Assembly: GCF_963576615.1 (NCBI RefSeq)
Contig: NC_088714.1
Span: forward strand, 26,594,558 to 26,658,557
From: Watersipora subatra
Lineage: Eukaryota > Bryozoa > Gymnolaemata > Cheilostomatida > Watersiporidae
DNA: 64,000 nucleotides
Reading direction: 5' to 3'
Shown: positions 24,901 through 39,900 of the stretch, piece by piece
How the letters are laid out: each line of letters starts with the position of its first letter
How positions within the stretch are numbered: position 1 is the first letter of the stretch
The notes under the pieces: model-generated
The model's database searches: none
The model's input: only the letters and a program-made list of their open reading frames with translations
Told to the model about the DNA's origin: nothing
Translations under genes and position numbers: made by a program

Positions 24901-27900
24901 CGCGCAAATACGGAACCGCTGTTAGGTTCAACAGCTTTATCACTACCTTTGAAGAAAATGGAGGCGCTTACTGTAGACGTAGGCAGAATGCCTGAACAGC
25001 ATCAGAGAGTTACAGGAGTTCCGATAGAAGGGAGTCTTGTCACCATCTCCAGCCCCGTGCGGGAAGGGGTGGCTTTCTACGAGCATCATCACACCTCCGT
25101 AAGTATCAGCAGTTAGTTTCACTCAATTCTAGCTGGTAAAGAATGGTACTTAGGGAAGGTTGAAATGCCTTGAATACTATGTGTCTCATGACAACAACAT
25201 GACCTCTGTCGGAGCAAACCAAGCTTTTTAGGATTGTAAACAAGCCTTGAGTGTTGTGAAAATGTCGCTCAAGGGCATTTGTTGATTGGACCGTTATTCT
25301 GCATCTCCAAACCACCTCAGAGAGTTGTTTGGAATTGTTGCAAGCTATAAGCAAATCATCAGATCTTGAGCAAGATAATTGTCGCATCAAATAGCTACAC
25401 AGGATAAGTGGCTTTGTTTTGCGTGCTTTTCAACTTAGCTTTCTTGTTTGATTTTTGCACTTAGTATCTTGCGTTTCAGGTTTGTTTTTAAAAGGGGAAA
25501 ATGTTTCTAAGAATTTAGTATTAGCCGTAAATATTACTATGATTAATTGTACCAGATAATTACAATGTTATAAAAACTGGCATACGTCTCTCAGAAAGTG
25601 GTGAAGTATTTAAAAAAACAATGATATTCGTAGAGTTTATATTTTTACTATGCTCTGACAAATGAAACAAAGTTAAGTTCGATGTAGTTTTACTTTTCAA
25701 TGCCCAAACTATCATTTGTGTTAATAATATGACCTCTACTCTATAATTATTATTAGTATCATTTTAGGTTATACTATCTCAATATTTGCAATTTACAACT
25801 TGTCTGTCTGTTACAGTTAAAATAGATGCTAGCCACAAATGGGCCATGATATGCATAATGCAGTAAACCAATATTAATCTAAAACTTATCTTTAGGAGTT
25901 AAATACATGTTTCAGTAGAATACAGCCTTATCATACACAGATATGTAGTGCACTTGAGATGGCAACTTCCTTATGCTGTAACCAATATTATATGAAGTTG
26001 TCCTTCCTTCAGGCATCAAGTAAGCCAAGAGCTAGCTGCTTATTAATTATGATTATCGTTTAACGAAGCGTAATTGCATATACAATTTGGCATTTCTATT
26101 TCATTGTTTTATCAGAATCACTCGCAATGTAAAGGGGAGACTTGCAGCCGACTGAATATTCCCTTCCTATTCAGGCAATCGTGGCTGACGCATAAAATCG
26201 AGCAAGCGTGTTTGTACTGTTGCAGCAGAGAAAGTTGGACAGCTCTGTCATGAAAACGAGCTATTCGCAGAATAGTGGAGATCCAAGCAAACTGGACCAC
26301 GTGGCGGTTGCCATAACCACCCAACCAGCTCATAGTATATCAACTAGAACTCAGTGTACTGCGCAACTAATTCTCAGGTAAGATATAGGCAATCGATTAT
26401 GGCAGTGGTGGGCAGGTATCACTTCATGTCAACTGTACAAAAGGTGTTTCGTTAGTAATTTTAACAAGCCTGCCCTTTTGGTGGAATATTGCTTTAGGTA
26501 AGTATGTGACAACCTCAAGGATATTGTTGTAGGTAAGTACGTGACAACCCGAGGTAAGATGGTCAACACTTCTGTATAGAAAACGTAACGAAGTCAAACA
26601 ATGTCCTTGTCAACATTCATGATATTATTCTACAGACTTGTTTTGAAAAGATCAAAAATATCAATTTGTTGATATGCGGTTTTGTTCATTTCTCTTGAAT
26701 AATTCAACAAAAGAAACTATTCCTATTGACCAGCTTTTGTGATTACCATGTTTTTGTCTGTGTGGGTCGGAGAAGAGCAATTTCATTCGAACAGTAGCAT
26801 CCGCCGGGAAGGAATAATAGCTCTGCGGTTTAATGACGTGTGTAAACTTGAGATGAATGGATGCGCTCGCAGACTTTTTAACAGAGACTTTTCATGCAAC
26901 ACGGATTGGAGGCGGGCGGTCTCGGCGCAAGGTAACGCTGATCACAGCGGTGTTATTATCTGTAACTATCTGTAACATTGAGAATCAATGGTGCGAATAA
27001 TCTGTGTGTTCATGCTAATCGATTGTATTAATTCACACAAATTCTGGCTCCTTTCTATAGACGAGGTCGATAAAGCGTGTTAATTATAGCATTCACATAA
27101 CTGGGTACTTTTAGATCTTGCTATGACTTACAAAGAAAGCAAACATGTTCATTTGCTATAACAGTCGGTAGATTCCTGTAACGCACTTCTTTAAATAAAC
27201 TGATTTGCAGATTGCATTTTTGCTCTTCCGACTTGAGAAAGAGGTTTAACTTTGTTGTTTAGGTAGTAGATCCTACTTCGCTGCCGGCTCCATTGTTTGA
27301 GCTGTCTGTATGTGCAAAATATAACTTATACAGAGCTGTACATATATACATACAAAGGACTATTATAGAAAGCACTGGCTTATAGATGCGTATAGTTATA
27401 AATAGAAGAAGCTAGTTATGTGTGTATTGCTATTTGTGTCAGTGTCTATGATATGCTTTTAGCTTCTGTGGGTGGCAAGTAAGTATATACATAAGGTGTG
27501 CTATATGGGTTCCAAGTCTAATATATATAAAGCTATGTCATGACATAAAGGTGACAAACCAAAAGTTAATTAGTTGTTCATCATATACCAAAAACAGGTA
27601 GACAAATAGGAGCAAGGTCTCAAGAGAATAAAACATTTTCGTGTTTGGTATATGAATATAGAATTTTAGCGAGTATATTGTGGCCAGAAATGAGTTTGGT
27701 GTTTGAATAAGGAGTGTGCTCAACATACTTGAGGCTGTAATATTCTTTTTAAAGTTATATGAATCAAGAAAGAAGTTGTTTACTCATTGCTGATCAGGGG
27801 CAAACAATCCTTCATAATGTAAGCTGAACACGATGCAAACACTATTGCAAAGTAAGGAAAATGATTGTCAAGTTAGTCTGTTCGCTACTTCAGGTCTGTG

Positions 27901-30900
27901 AGTGAACCAGCATCTTTTGTGACACTTCCTCCGGATAAAAGAGCTAGTCTTGTAAAATCACCAAACAAAAAAGAAGTGAAAGGAAAGCAATTGTTGCGGG
28001 TAGGAATGGACTACATTAGACACAACGGATCGAACTCAGGCCCAAAGATTCCTTCCAAAGACAACATGCTGATGAACAACCTTGACATTAATCAGGCAAA
28101 ATCGACCACCAGTCATTCTGATAAACTAACAATTTTGAATCAAGGTCCAAATCTTGGATCACAATCTCATATCAGACCTCCAGTGAAGGCATCCATTGGA
28201 CCAGACTCGGTGTTCTTGGAGAACGGCCAGTCAAATGGCGCCTCTTCAAACCCACTTCCTCCGGTTTTTACATCTACGTGCAAGCAGCTCTCCGTCCAAC
28301 CAAGCCTTTCTACTCATACTCCTGTGCTTGACCACACTCTGACAACCAATGAAAGTCTTTCTTCTAGTTTTGAAAGTGAAGCCCTCGACATACTAGCTAG
28401 CCTCAAGTCAGCCAATGCTTTTAAAGCTCAACATAGACATGGAAAGTTTCCAACAGAAGTAGATCCAGTTACTGGGTCTCCTAGAGGACCTCCCTTGCGC
28501 ATGGCTAGCGAGGAAAAACTTAAACTTATGGAAGGCCTGAATTACACCAATAGATGCCAACAAAATGGAGGAAACAGCAACAAGAGCAGTTGCCTGAGCT
28601 CACCAACCAACAGCACTCCTTCAGTTTTGCATCATCGATCTCCAGCCCACTGCCAGGTGAATTTATACTTATAGCACCCCTTTGGCTTTTTTATCAATCT
28701 TTCTGATAGGTATGCTAAATAACAAAACAATTTCACTTGTGTGCCATTGATCTCTAGATCACTGACAGGTAAATGGTACTAATATTGTGTTATTCTAGAC
28801 AGCAATGTTGTAGATCCATGTAAGTGAGATGTCATACATTTTTAGTAACTTGATGTGGTAGAATATTACTCTTGGAAAGAGCAACACTTCCTAGTTTAAG
28901 TTATTGAGTTGTCTTATGAAATGTCATCTTTGCAACTGACTAAATTCAGACGTGAAAAGCTAATTTTACTTCTTAAATCTGAAACCCTGAGGTTTGTTGA
29001 ATACTAAACTGTTGGTTTTATGATATACTAGCCAAATGGCGGACTTTGCACGAGTATTAAAACAGCTTATATACGGTGGTTAGTAATGTAGTTGCCATTG
29101 GCTACTTTGAGTACGCTAGTATAAGCATTGCTAAACTTAATAATCTGAGTCGTGAGAGCAAGCTTTAGTGATGTTGCGCGTAACACAAAATCGCTATGCG
29201 GATTTTAACCCAGATATCGACCATTTGCCCAATTAATCCATTGCACTCCGTGTACCTTAATATGTTAGCTTGTCACCTTGCAAACAGGAGGTTCCGAGGT
29301 CTAATCCTCTGCGATACAGATTTTTTATTGCTAGATTTCAATCGCTCTAACTGGACATAGGGTTTTGTAAAAAATCAAAAAGACAAACACTGAGATTTAT
29401 ATATATAGATTAGTAAATTTAAGATATTCCATCATAAAGATTTCAGCTCATGAAACACCTATGCTGCTGCTTACTGACTGCATATGAGTTTGCTATCTGC
29501 CTGCCAAGCAATTGCAAATATTACTCTACATATATATTACTCTGCAGCTTTATTCAGTGTTAGTACCCTTGCAGTCTGGCATGTTGTAAGAGATTGTGAG
29601 GTGTCCCAATAAAGCACAGAGAATAAGCATAAGGAAAAAATCTTGATCGTCGTGTAAAATGAACGGTTGTTGCAGGTGAAAGTGCGCCTGCAGCAATGCA
29701 GAAAGTCAAAGGTTTGAATCTTATACGATGCCGCAATTTTTCCCGACCTTCAGCCAGACTAGAATGATAAAGATAGTAAGCGTTGAGAAATTTCTATTAT
29801 TCTGTTAGTCTAGTTACCATCTTTACTAACTGTGTAGCCTCTAACATCAGATGTTTAATTCTGTCAGACTCCGCTGAGCAGAAGATCTCGCCACAGTTAC
29901 TATGACAACGTACTGCAATCACCTTTCGGAGGGTTAAGAATCTCAATAGCATCTGGAAGCAGTTCTGGAACTGTGTTTTCCAAACCATGGGGTGACCTGC
30001 CACGATTTGATGATTATGCAAACCATAACGATGAGTTTAGGCATCGAGTTGGCTCCCAAGTCAGCTCTCAAGGTCGTTCAGGAGAGTCTGGTGAGAAGAC
30101 AATTCATTACTTCAAGTGACTGCCTAAAATCTAGTTTTGTTTCACCAAATATTGTCACAAGAAAGCTAACAGAGTATAATGAATCAACTTCTTAAACCAA
30201 CCTTTAAAATAATACGAAAAATTTGCTTTATTACAGAGATATATCATTGTAAAACATCACAAATTTTCCTAAAGGTTTAAAAACATCAGTGCTTAGTTGC
30301 ATTTAGACAAAAAAAACTTGTTAGGTTTTTATGATTTTTAAATGCAAATGCTAAAAACAGTTGCAGGTGCTTGGGTGTGTTTGGTTACTTTCATCCTTTC
30401 TATTTAGTTAACGGAATGCTTTCTCCAACTCGAAGCTCTTCTCAAAAACAGTCAAATGGAGCTGTATGCAGACATGAAAGGTCAAGGTCAACAAGCTGCT
30501 CTCATAGCGGGTCCGATGAGCAGAACAGCTACTGTAACTTGTCTTCCATTCCCAGATTTCCGGTAAGAACTGATTATATCATACGAAGAAAGGATAACTC
30601 TTACCAAAGCTTCAGCAACTCTCATTAAATTTTGTTACTAAGCTGTCAAAAGATAATAAATCTTAATTAATGAAACTCGACATATGAAGAATGTCTTGTT
30701 GGTATTTAAACTCTCTAGGAGTTGCTAAAAGGATTTTTGTTTTTATTCAAGTCAGGACAGGAATTGATTGTTAGGTTGCTGAATAATTCTTTTTGACTTT
30801 CTAAGAATATTATGGGATATCTTTGTGTTGTGAATTTCAAGTTCTAACTTTAGATATCAGGTCTGCCAGATGTAACCTTGGATACGGATACAAGCAGACA

Positions 30901-33900
30901 AAAAAGTTCATGGGAAGTGGCCCTTGACAGAGCTCTAAGTCGAGTGCGCATTTTTACTAGTAAGTCCTATTCCACAGCTACATTCTTCATTGTTACACGT
31001 ATATTTTCACATCTCTGTAGTTCTTTGTTTAATTACGCAAAGTTGTTTCTTTATAAGCAAGAACTTGTTCAGCCTGTTGTCCAAGCCAACCGATTATAAA
31101 AGACCTACTTGATTGATTGGTGGTCGGTAGGCATGAAGCCAAAGCTAAAATATTTTATAAATTTGGTATAGAAAATCAATGTCATACCAAATCCTAATAC
31201 CCTAGGACACTTATGTATTCGCAGCATCTAACTTTTGCGTTTTCGCGGTGTCATCCTCTCGCGAAAGTTTCATGTGCGAAACTAAACCATCATAACAAAT
31301 GAGCGAAAAAGCGAAACTAAATAGCTTTGTTCATTGATACTGTAGAATGGAATTTTATAACGACATTTATTTTAACGTTTTTAACGACCACTATAGCATC
31401 GTCAAAATATAAACCAACAAAATAATTTGACTGTCAAAATTTATTACGTTATTATTTTGCAATTAATTATGATTATTTTCCCATTAAGAATGATTTATAA
31501 TGATAGGAATTTGATGTCAATGCACACGCGTTAGTAGCGTTTGCTGGGGACAGCAATCAATGCAGTGAGCACCGTGTGTTGAAAGAAAATAAGACACATG
31601 CACTGACACTCGCAGTACTACACAAGCAGCATGGCTCTGGAAAGGTTTGGATTCACCCCTGACACCTCTTCAATAACTTGTAATTTTTTGAGATTTGTTT
31701 TGTTTTAAGTGATGTGACTGATGAGACGTTTTAAATTAAAATAGGCAAAACATGACCGCAGTTAAAACGCTCAAAAAAAGACATCTTTTTCTTTTGAGCG
31801 TTTTAACAAAGATCAATTTTGCGGATTTTATTTTAAGTTCATTCGGAGGCTTTTACACTTTCGATGGGACATGGCCAAGCGGGTGTTTGATAAAACTTAA
31901 TCTTCTGCAAACCTTTATAAAAGTCGTTAACAAAAATATTTTGCCTCTGATGATGATAATAATGCTGCCTAAGAACTACTAGACGTTGATGTTTGTCTCT
32001 ATGGCTTGGAATGAAGTGATATTCTACAGCGATAAAAACCGCGTCCATGGCCGTTGGGCAAATAACTTTTCGAATAAATGATGTTGAGGTCGAGTTATCT
32101 GAAGGAATTTATCATTGCGTTGGAACTGACAAAACAAATCCGTTTGAGTTGACCTTGTGTTTGAGATGAAATGTTACATTTTATCTGAGGGCGAGTTATC
32201 CGAGTTGGACTGTACTTACCGTAAAAAGTTCCCAAAAAGTTGGGGCGGCTGAGCCGGCCAGCTGCCCCAGTGAAAACGGGACTGTTGATAGTCCAAGAAA
32301 CAAATGGCAGCAAGCGATCAAATTGCATTATCGACTTGCCCACACCATTCTACCTGCGGTTCACAATTACAAACTAGTCGCAAATTGAAATTTTTTTTAT
32401 CGGTGAACAGAACCTGAGGAATCTAATTATGATTGTTCCACTGCATTTATTTTCACATCACTATATTTTCGCACTCATCAGAGCTGCGAAATTAAGTTGC
32501 TTCGAAATTTTACTCTGTGAGCTACTCACGAAACTAAATACTAGCGAAATATAAGTGTCCTAGGGTATGCTTGTTCACCCAATTTTATCCAAAGAGTTTT
32601 TTACTCAAAATACTAATGTCTAAATTTGTTTGTCTCTCTAAAATAACTTGTTTTTTTAATCTTGGTCATCAGTTATGCGTAAAAAAAATTTTAATAACTA
32701 TTTTCTATCATTATTAAAATTTACCCATTTCAGAGTTGCTCCAGTCGGCAGACAATCACTCATGCGAAATAACTCGATATACCCAGACTCTTCTTAGCGA
32801 CAGTAACTCATTCCCCGGTACTCTGATTGGCCGCTTTCACACGTGTACATGGGAGACCAACAGCCTTGACCGTAGCAATCACTTACGCCAAACCAATGGA
32901 TTTCAATCTCAACAAAAAAGAAATGGCCGAAAGGAGACACCGCCCAAAACGGACTGGTATGGCCACAACATTCAGCGAAATGGAGGCTGCGATAACAGTG
33001 GTACTAGCAAAGGACTTTTTAATCCAGCAATGTATGCAAATGGAGGATGCCTTGCTAATGGAGTTAGCACGGGGGAGGGGCAAACGACTGACGCAGCTAA
33101 TGCCGCTGTTATGAAAGAGCACATAGTCCTGAGCAATGTTCGACAATTTATAGATGGAATGAAGAGATTCCTTTTAAACAGGCCTGATACTCAAATGATG
33201 TTTGCAATACAGAGAGAACGAATTCGGGTAGGAACATTTTCCTTTGTACTCCATGTATATTCCAATTACAGCCACTTGATGACTACTGCTAGTATTTGTA
33301 GAATTGGGTTACTACTAAGCTAGAGATTGAGTTATTTGTACCTGGTCGTGTTAGCGCTGCGCAACTGTTAGCGCTGCGCAACTGTTAGCGCTGCGCAACT
33401 GTTAGCGCTGCGCAACTGTTAGCGCTGCGCAACTGTTAGCGCTGCGCAACTGTTAGCGCTGCGCAACTGTTAGCGCTGCGCAACTGTTAGCGCTGCGCAA
33501 CTGTTAGCGCTGCGCAACTGTTAGCGCTGCGCAACTGTTAGCGCTGCGCAACTGTTAGCGCTGCGCAACTGTTAGCGCTGTGCAACATTGTAGTAGGTTG
33601 AATTGGCTTTAAGGTTGATTTGCTAGATGTTTACGATTGACTGCTTGGTGTTCAAAGTTTGCTGTTTACTTTAAAATGCAAGATTCGATTCTAGGTGAAG
33701 CTTGAAAATAATATTGCTTTATTGTATAATATTCTAGATGAGTTTTATTATAACATTGCTTCATTATATTTGTAGAGCACTTTCCAGGTGCGTTTGTGTA
33801 TCGCAATTTAATTCAGTTTATAAGTTGCTAAAATATTGCTTCCTTTCAAATTTATTTTAGTTGCATAGAATCCATGTTAGACAGTTCTCTGTTTGCATTA

Positions 33901-36900
33901 AAACTATTGAAAGACACACATATTTATAAGCTAATGTCCACTTTACATTTATGTTATATTCGACCGAATAAAGCTTGTTTAAGGGAAAAACTATAAAAAG
34001 CTGAAACTGACTCTTGTTTGAAATTTGAAAATGATTTTATTATAGTAACTGAAATTTTAGTATTATATTACCACAATAGAATGCTTTGCTTCCTTTTGAC
34101 TTGATTTCTGTGTGAAGTTTGCTTCTATTCTATCTGTAATGTAGCTAACATAACTTCCAGCTTTCAACATAAGTTGCATGGCTGAGTGTTTGGTGAGTGC
34201 TGGCAAAAAGCATGCTGGCTAGCAGTGCCGTGTTTGAAATTGGCTATGGCTATTGGTTATTTGTCTGCTAGCACACTGTATTTGCGTATTTCTATTGCCC
34301 TCATTTTTTAAAAGTGGTTACAATTTCCATAAATTAATGTTTTTGATTGGTGTATAAACATAGCATTTTGGATTTTTAGTTGGATGCAAACCAACTCATC
34401 AACTTGGATGCAATAATGGAAGCTGTGCTTGAGAAGGTTATTCTCCAGCCTCTATCAGATCACCTGCTCAGTGTAATCACTACACATCCTGATTACAGGT
34501 AAGTTATCTCTGTCAGATCACCTGTTCAGTGTAATCCAGACACACTCTGACTACAGATAAACCCTCAATACATAGTTTTGCAATGCGCTTGGAGAGCATG
34601 AAGTTAGTCACCACTAACTGTTTATTTCATATTTTTCAAAGCAATGTACACTTTGTGTACACCTTGGGTTTTTATTCTTAAAGGATTGGTCTGAAGTGGT
34701 TCAAAATAACAAGCATTCATTGCTATATTTTAGCATACGAGAGATTACGCAGATAGAAAATGGAATGAAGACAATACTGCAACACAAGATGGAGATCTTT
34801 GCGCACCTAGTAAGTACAAAAATATTTCTGCTATTAATCGAGTAACCATTGTCATTTGTTAAAGAAGAGCTTTATATGGACAATACAGGTATTTTATTTT
34901 TGAATTGCCAAACTTAATTAAAACTTCATCTATTCCTATTAGGTCAATGTTACACTTATGTTGAAGCTTTGTATCACACAGTCAGAGTTCTAAACACAAA
35001 GCTGATTCATTCCAAGATTCGCTTTGTATATCAAAACCATCATATGTTGAAGCAACTATTTCTATAAGAGTCCTGAGTAATTCATTTAATTCGTTTTACA
35101 CCTCTAAAGTCTACAATCACTTCTTAAAGCACATACATTACATAATTTTTTATTGTATATTTCAATACATCAGAGTCTTGGCTTTCGAATGAGCTATTGT
35201 TTGCCATGGTGAGACAGACATTGGTTGGTGTTTATAGGATTTCCCCAGAGCTCTACCGCGAAAAAGTTTACTGGCATAGTCTCGAAAATTGTGACGTCAC
35301 AATTCTCATATTCGTTGTTGTGTGCTCTTACCGCTTATTTATCAACTACGAAAGTGACGATAATGACGCTAGTGGCAGGCGAAGGGAGGACAACTCTAGA
35401 GAACGAATGAAGATGACAAAGAAATCAGTGTCATTAGTTCTCCATGTACATATTATTTCTATGATAAGTACCTCAGACTCCAAGAACCATACTATATTTT
35501 CCCGATGATATTATGCACTAGCTCTTTATTTTTAATGCGATGTTAAGGGTGACAACTGAGACTAATTAATTTCAAGCATTGCGTGATCTCACGAAAGTGT
35601 GATTGACATTTAGTCCTAGGGCCGCAACCGCAGGTCATAATTTAATCAATGTGATTTCATTACCTTTATCAACGACAGTACATTTATTGAAGCATAATTA
35701 ATTAACCCAGAACATGTGTTTGTATTCGTCGGGCGTTAGCACGATCGCGGGCATTGTTGATTATCTAGAATCTTAGTTTATTATTAGCGCTCTCCGGGTT
35801 TAACAGCACCGATTGTCACAGAAAAACGCAGCCTCAATGACAGCGAAAGGGATCGACGACCTAAGGCTAAATGAGAATTAGGACGTCACATTTTGAGTAC
35901 CTGAACCAAGTGTTTTTTTTTGCAGGACGTCCTTTTGACACCCCGTTTTTCATAGTTCTATTATTCTTTGTGTATTGAATATAGGCTCATTCGAAAGCCA
36001 AGACTCTGATGTATTGAAATATATAATAAAAAAATTATGTAATTTATGTGCTTTAACAAATACTGCAGGCAACTACATACAGCTATAGAATAGTTACCGG
36101 GAATCCTCGTTTATAAGCTGCACCTAAAAACGTGAACCAAAATCTTTGTTTATAAGTTTGAAGTGTAGCCTATACATAGTAGCAGCTTATACAAGGATTT
36201 ACAGTACAGTAAATGAAACTATGCAAAACTATGCAAACTATGCCAACTCTCACGCATTGGGCGTGAGACTCCCGCAGTCACCCCAAAGAAAAAATGAGAA
36301 TGCGTGAGAAATGCGTGAGATTTTTGCCCCAATTTCCACAATTTTATACATACTATCATTGATACATCAATTGCCCCAAAACCAAATCTCACGCATTGCC
36401 CCACTCTTGGGTTGGCAGGTCTGTGCAAAACATCCACATTAATAAACGGAACAACAAATAAAAAGTCTCTATAGTTGCTTTACCTAAGAGATACGCGAAC
36501 GAAAGTGTTGGCTAGGAGATGAAAGAAGAGGTTCAGAGGTGAAAGAGTTATAAAGAGACGCGGAGTACCTGACTCTAACCTGAGACTAGTCACAGTCTAA
36601 ACTAACCTACCTTAAGTATTTTCTAGTTATACTAGTATCCAGGTAGTCTCGAGTGCTGTAAGACATCAGGTGTGTCAATAAAGCACAAAGAATAAGTAGG
36701 TGCACAATAATTCTAAACGACTGAAATGTGAATGATTGAAGCGGGTGATAATGTGCCGGGTGGCTGTGCCAAATGTTGTGGGTGTGAATCTAGTACTAAG
36801 CAATCTTTTTCCCAACTTCCAATCATGGCTTTGGAGAAACGGACGGACATGGCTATTGTTATAAGAAAGATTTGTTTGTTATCTTTTTTAATTGTCACTA

Positions 36901-39900
36901 ATTTTGCCAATTTCACTTTAGTAACTGCGGTGCCTCGAGGAACTTGAAATGTCTTATGATGGAAATCATTCTGGGTGTAGACTCTACACTGTAGAGTCAA
37001 GTAGATGTCAAAATTTGTACATTATAACCATCTTTACTATAATAAGACCAGTGTCAGTCCGCCTGTCTAAAGGCACGCCAAGAGATAAGAAAAATATTAC
37101 TTCACACGAGATTTAATTTGATACTCCGAGTTAACAAACTGGGGGCTAGCCACTATACCACTCGGCTGCCTTGCCACTTCATGAATCAATTATGAATATG
37201 CTACGGGACTGCCAAGGGTACTATAAAATACTTGCCACAATTGCTACACTTGCTCCCTCAATAAAAGCATTTCTGATGAATTGATATACATACATGTGCA
37301 TACATCTGACTTCAGTTTGTCTTCAGCATCGTCAGGCAAGTTGCTCATGCGCTGAGTTTTTGAATGGCTTGTTTGTTTTTGCAGCAAAGCTCCCTTTCGC
37401 AGATAGATAGCTATGATCAAACATTGCGGTTAGTCTTCCAGAATCTCAAGTCAGAGTTTTCTCCTATAACAAAGCTGCAGTACCTGCTACAGATGGCAGT
37501 GCTGTTTCTACTCATTCACAATAGATCTATGTCAAACAGAGAGCAAGGTAAGACAACTCACTCAATATGTGCTGACTTTTGAGTTGTGATTACTGGCTGT
37601 ACAAATTGGTGGTAATCTTACTGCTGGTAGACAGACTCAAATACAGCTTTATATTATCTTTCAATTATAATCTTGATTGATTGAGAGAATAAAACCATGA
37701 CAAGAATAATATCATTTTCCTATTCTTAAAGCAATAACATTAACTTACTATTTAAGAATTTGCTACAATCAGTTTGTACAGAACATGTATTGAAGTCAAT
37801 TCATTTAGTAGTCAATTCATTTAGTATTGCGTATGTCGCTTGAAAGTGGTGCAAAAGGTGCTTTTATTTTAGATCTTCAAATGCTGTTTATCTATGCGAT
37901 GGCTCGCTATGGAGACGCAACCCTTATGGTGCACTTAGCCTACATCAGACATTTGATTCCGGTTTGCATGAAGGGAGGGGCAACTTCCTATGTACTCAGT
38001 CTATTTGAGACTACCGTTCAGGTCTATAGTCGAATTGTGAAAGTTCCTGGAGCTGTACCTCGTAGAATGGTAAGGATTGAAAACAATAATTTTCATGACT
38101 ATGTACAGTACGACCTTGACATACAAAGTAAATCTGTTCCATTCTTCGCTATGTACATCGAAACTAATAATCTTAGAAAATACCTTACAATTTGTTTGAA
38201 CCGTGTCGATGCCTGAAAGACAATAAATGCTGTACTTTATTACAGCTCTAATGCAAATTACATATAGAGTCAGAATGCATTATAAACAGATATAAAAAAC
38301 AAGATGCACAAACTCAAATTATATATAAACTTAAACTAGTAATGTAATAACCAGTACAAAGGTTTTATTGCTATTCTACCTTGTAGCCCAATAAACAGAA
38401 TTGTAAACTCAGCATTGCGTAAGTTCAGTTTTGTAGAGTTAGTGACAGGAATATGTTGCCGTAACTCACTCAAATTACACCAGATGTGGTATCAATTAAC
38501 TTATATTTGAATATTCTGTTAGCTTAAATCTCAGTTATGATTTTTTACTTTTTTACAAGGCTTTTTTCTTTTTCTTTCGAAACTATAATGCTTTGAATAA
38601 TTTCAGATTTTAGACATTTTTAGATATTTTACTTTAGACTGCTTCTTTTACTATTTTACTATTGCCTCTTACATAAAAACAAATATTTGCTCAAATTTTA
38701 CTTCGTGAAAATATTTTTTATTTAGAAATGATTGTTTGTTGAAGGCTGGCTGTGCACTTAAAGAGTAAATTATCACGTTAATGAATAATTCCATATTTGC
38801 ATGTGTGAATTTTATACCAACAACTTTAGGGCAAAGTTATTAATCAGCTAGTATAGCTATATATATGTAAGTATATATATATAGATAAGTATATATATAT
38901 ATATATATAATTATATATGTTATATATATAAGTATATATTATATATAAGTATATACATGTATATATAATTATATATATATTACATATATACAGGTATATA
39001 CTGCTCTACATTGAGAGTGAGTCGCAAACTTTATTATTATAACACGCTGATATAACACACTGTTCAGTGAATCGGATCCAAAAAGTCCTTCAATGTGTCC
39101 CACTTATAAGCTTCTGATTGCTTTATTAGAGTAGCATTGTTGAGTTGTATCTATTATCAAAGAAATGTGTAAAATTTGAACATTTTTACTGAGTCTCTTT
39201 TTATTTCTACAAAATATTTATATTTAATATCTACAAAATCATTTCATTAATATTTACTTTAGGCAAAAACCTTTGCACATTATTCCACACCAGATAGGTA
39301 GTTATAGCTAAAGGTTTAAATTTGTGAAACATGCTTCTGATTTGGAGGTGCACTCATTTTCGGTAGGAAAGACAAGTCTAAAGCTGTTTATTTCATCTGT
39401 TTGAGTCTATGCAAAAAAGTCTATTATTTTCCAACTGATTCACTTTTAAATTGTCACATTTGAGTTATTTGTTGTCTTTATTAGTAGCACAATTTTGTTT
39501 ATACAGAGAAGGGCGAGCTCATTATCTCTCCAATACTTGAGAGTCGGATGAGTAGAAACTATATGATGTATCCTTTCATATTCTGTTTATTCTAGATGGT
39601 TCTCCAAGACATATTAGACAAATTGAATTGCCACTTAATGATAGCCGATGAATCAACCAATCGTGTCATTCGTAAGAAGATTTCCTTGAGTAGATGGACT
39701 ACTACATCGGAGCTGATAGAAATCATACAAGTTTATCTGGCCAACCATGAACTCAGTGATTTTAGATTATACCTTGCTACTGATGAAAAAGGTATGCAAT
39801 ACTGAAATACATTAGAAAACTACATAACCCATCAGTACTGAAGGTACCATTTTTATTTTTGTGTATAGAAATTGTTTAAATTTAAGGACGCCTTGGCATG

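Noticed and set aside
26739..26975. 78-codon plus-strand frame in the RIN intron, considered as the missing exon
   Set aside because: There is a donor-like GCAAG|GTAACG at 26931 but no good acceptor giving the needed phase; kept only as a weak candidate.
32827..33146. Alternative frames overlapping the RIN exon 32734-33227 on both strands
   Set aside because: Shadows of the phase-consistent RIN exon.
35197..35508. 103-codon open frame
   Set aside because: Lies wholly inside the TTAA MITE and its inverted arms; no protein resemblance.
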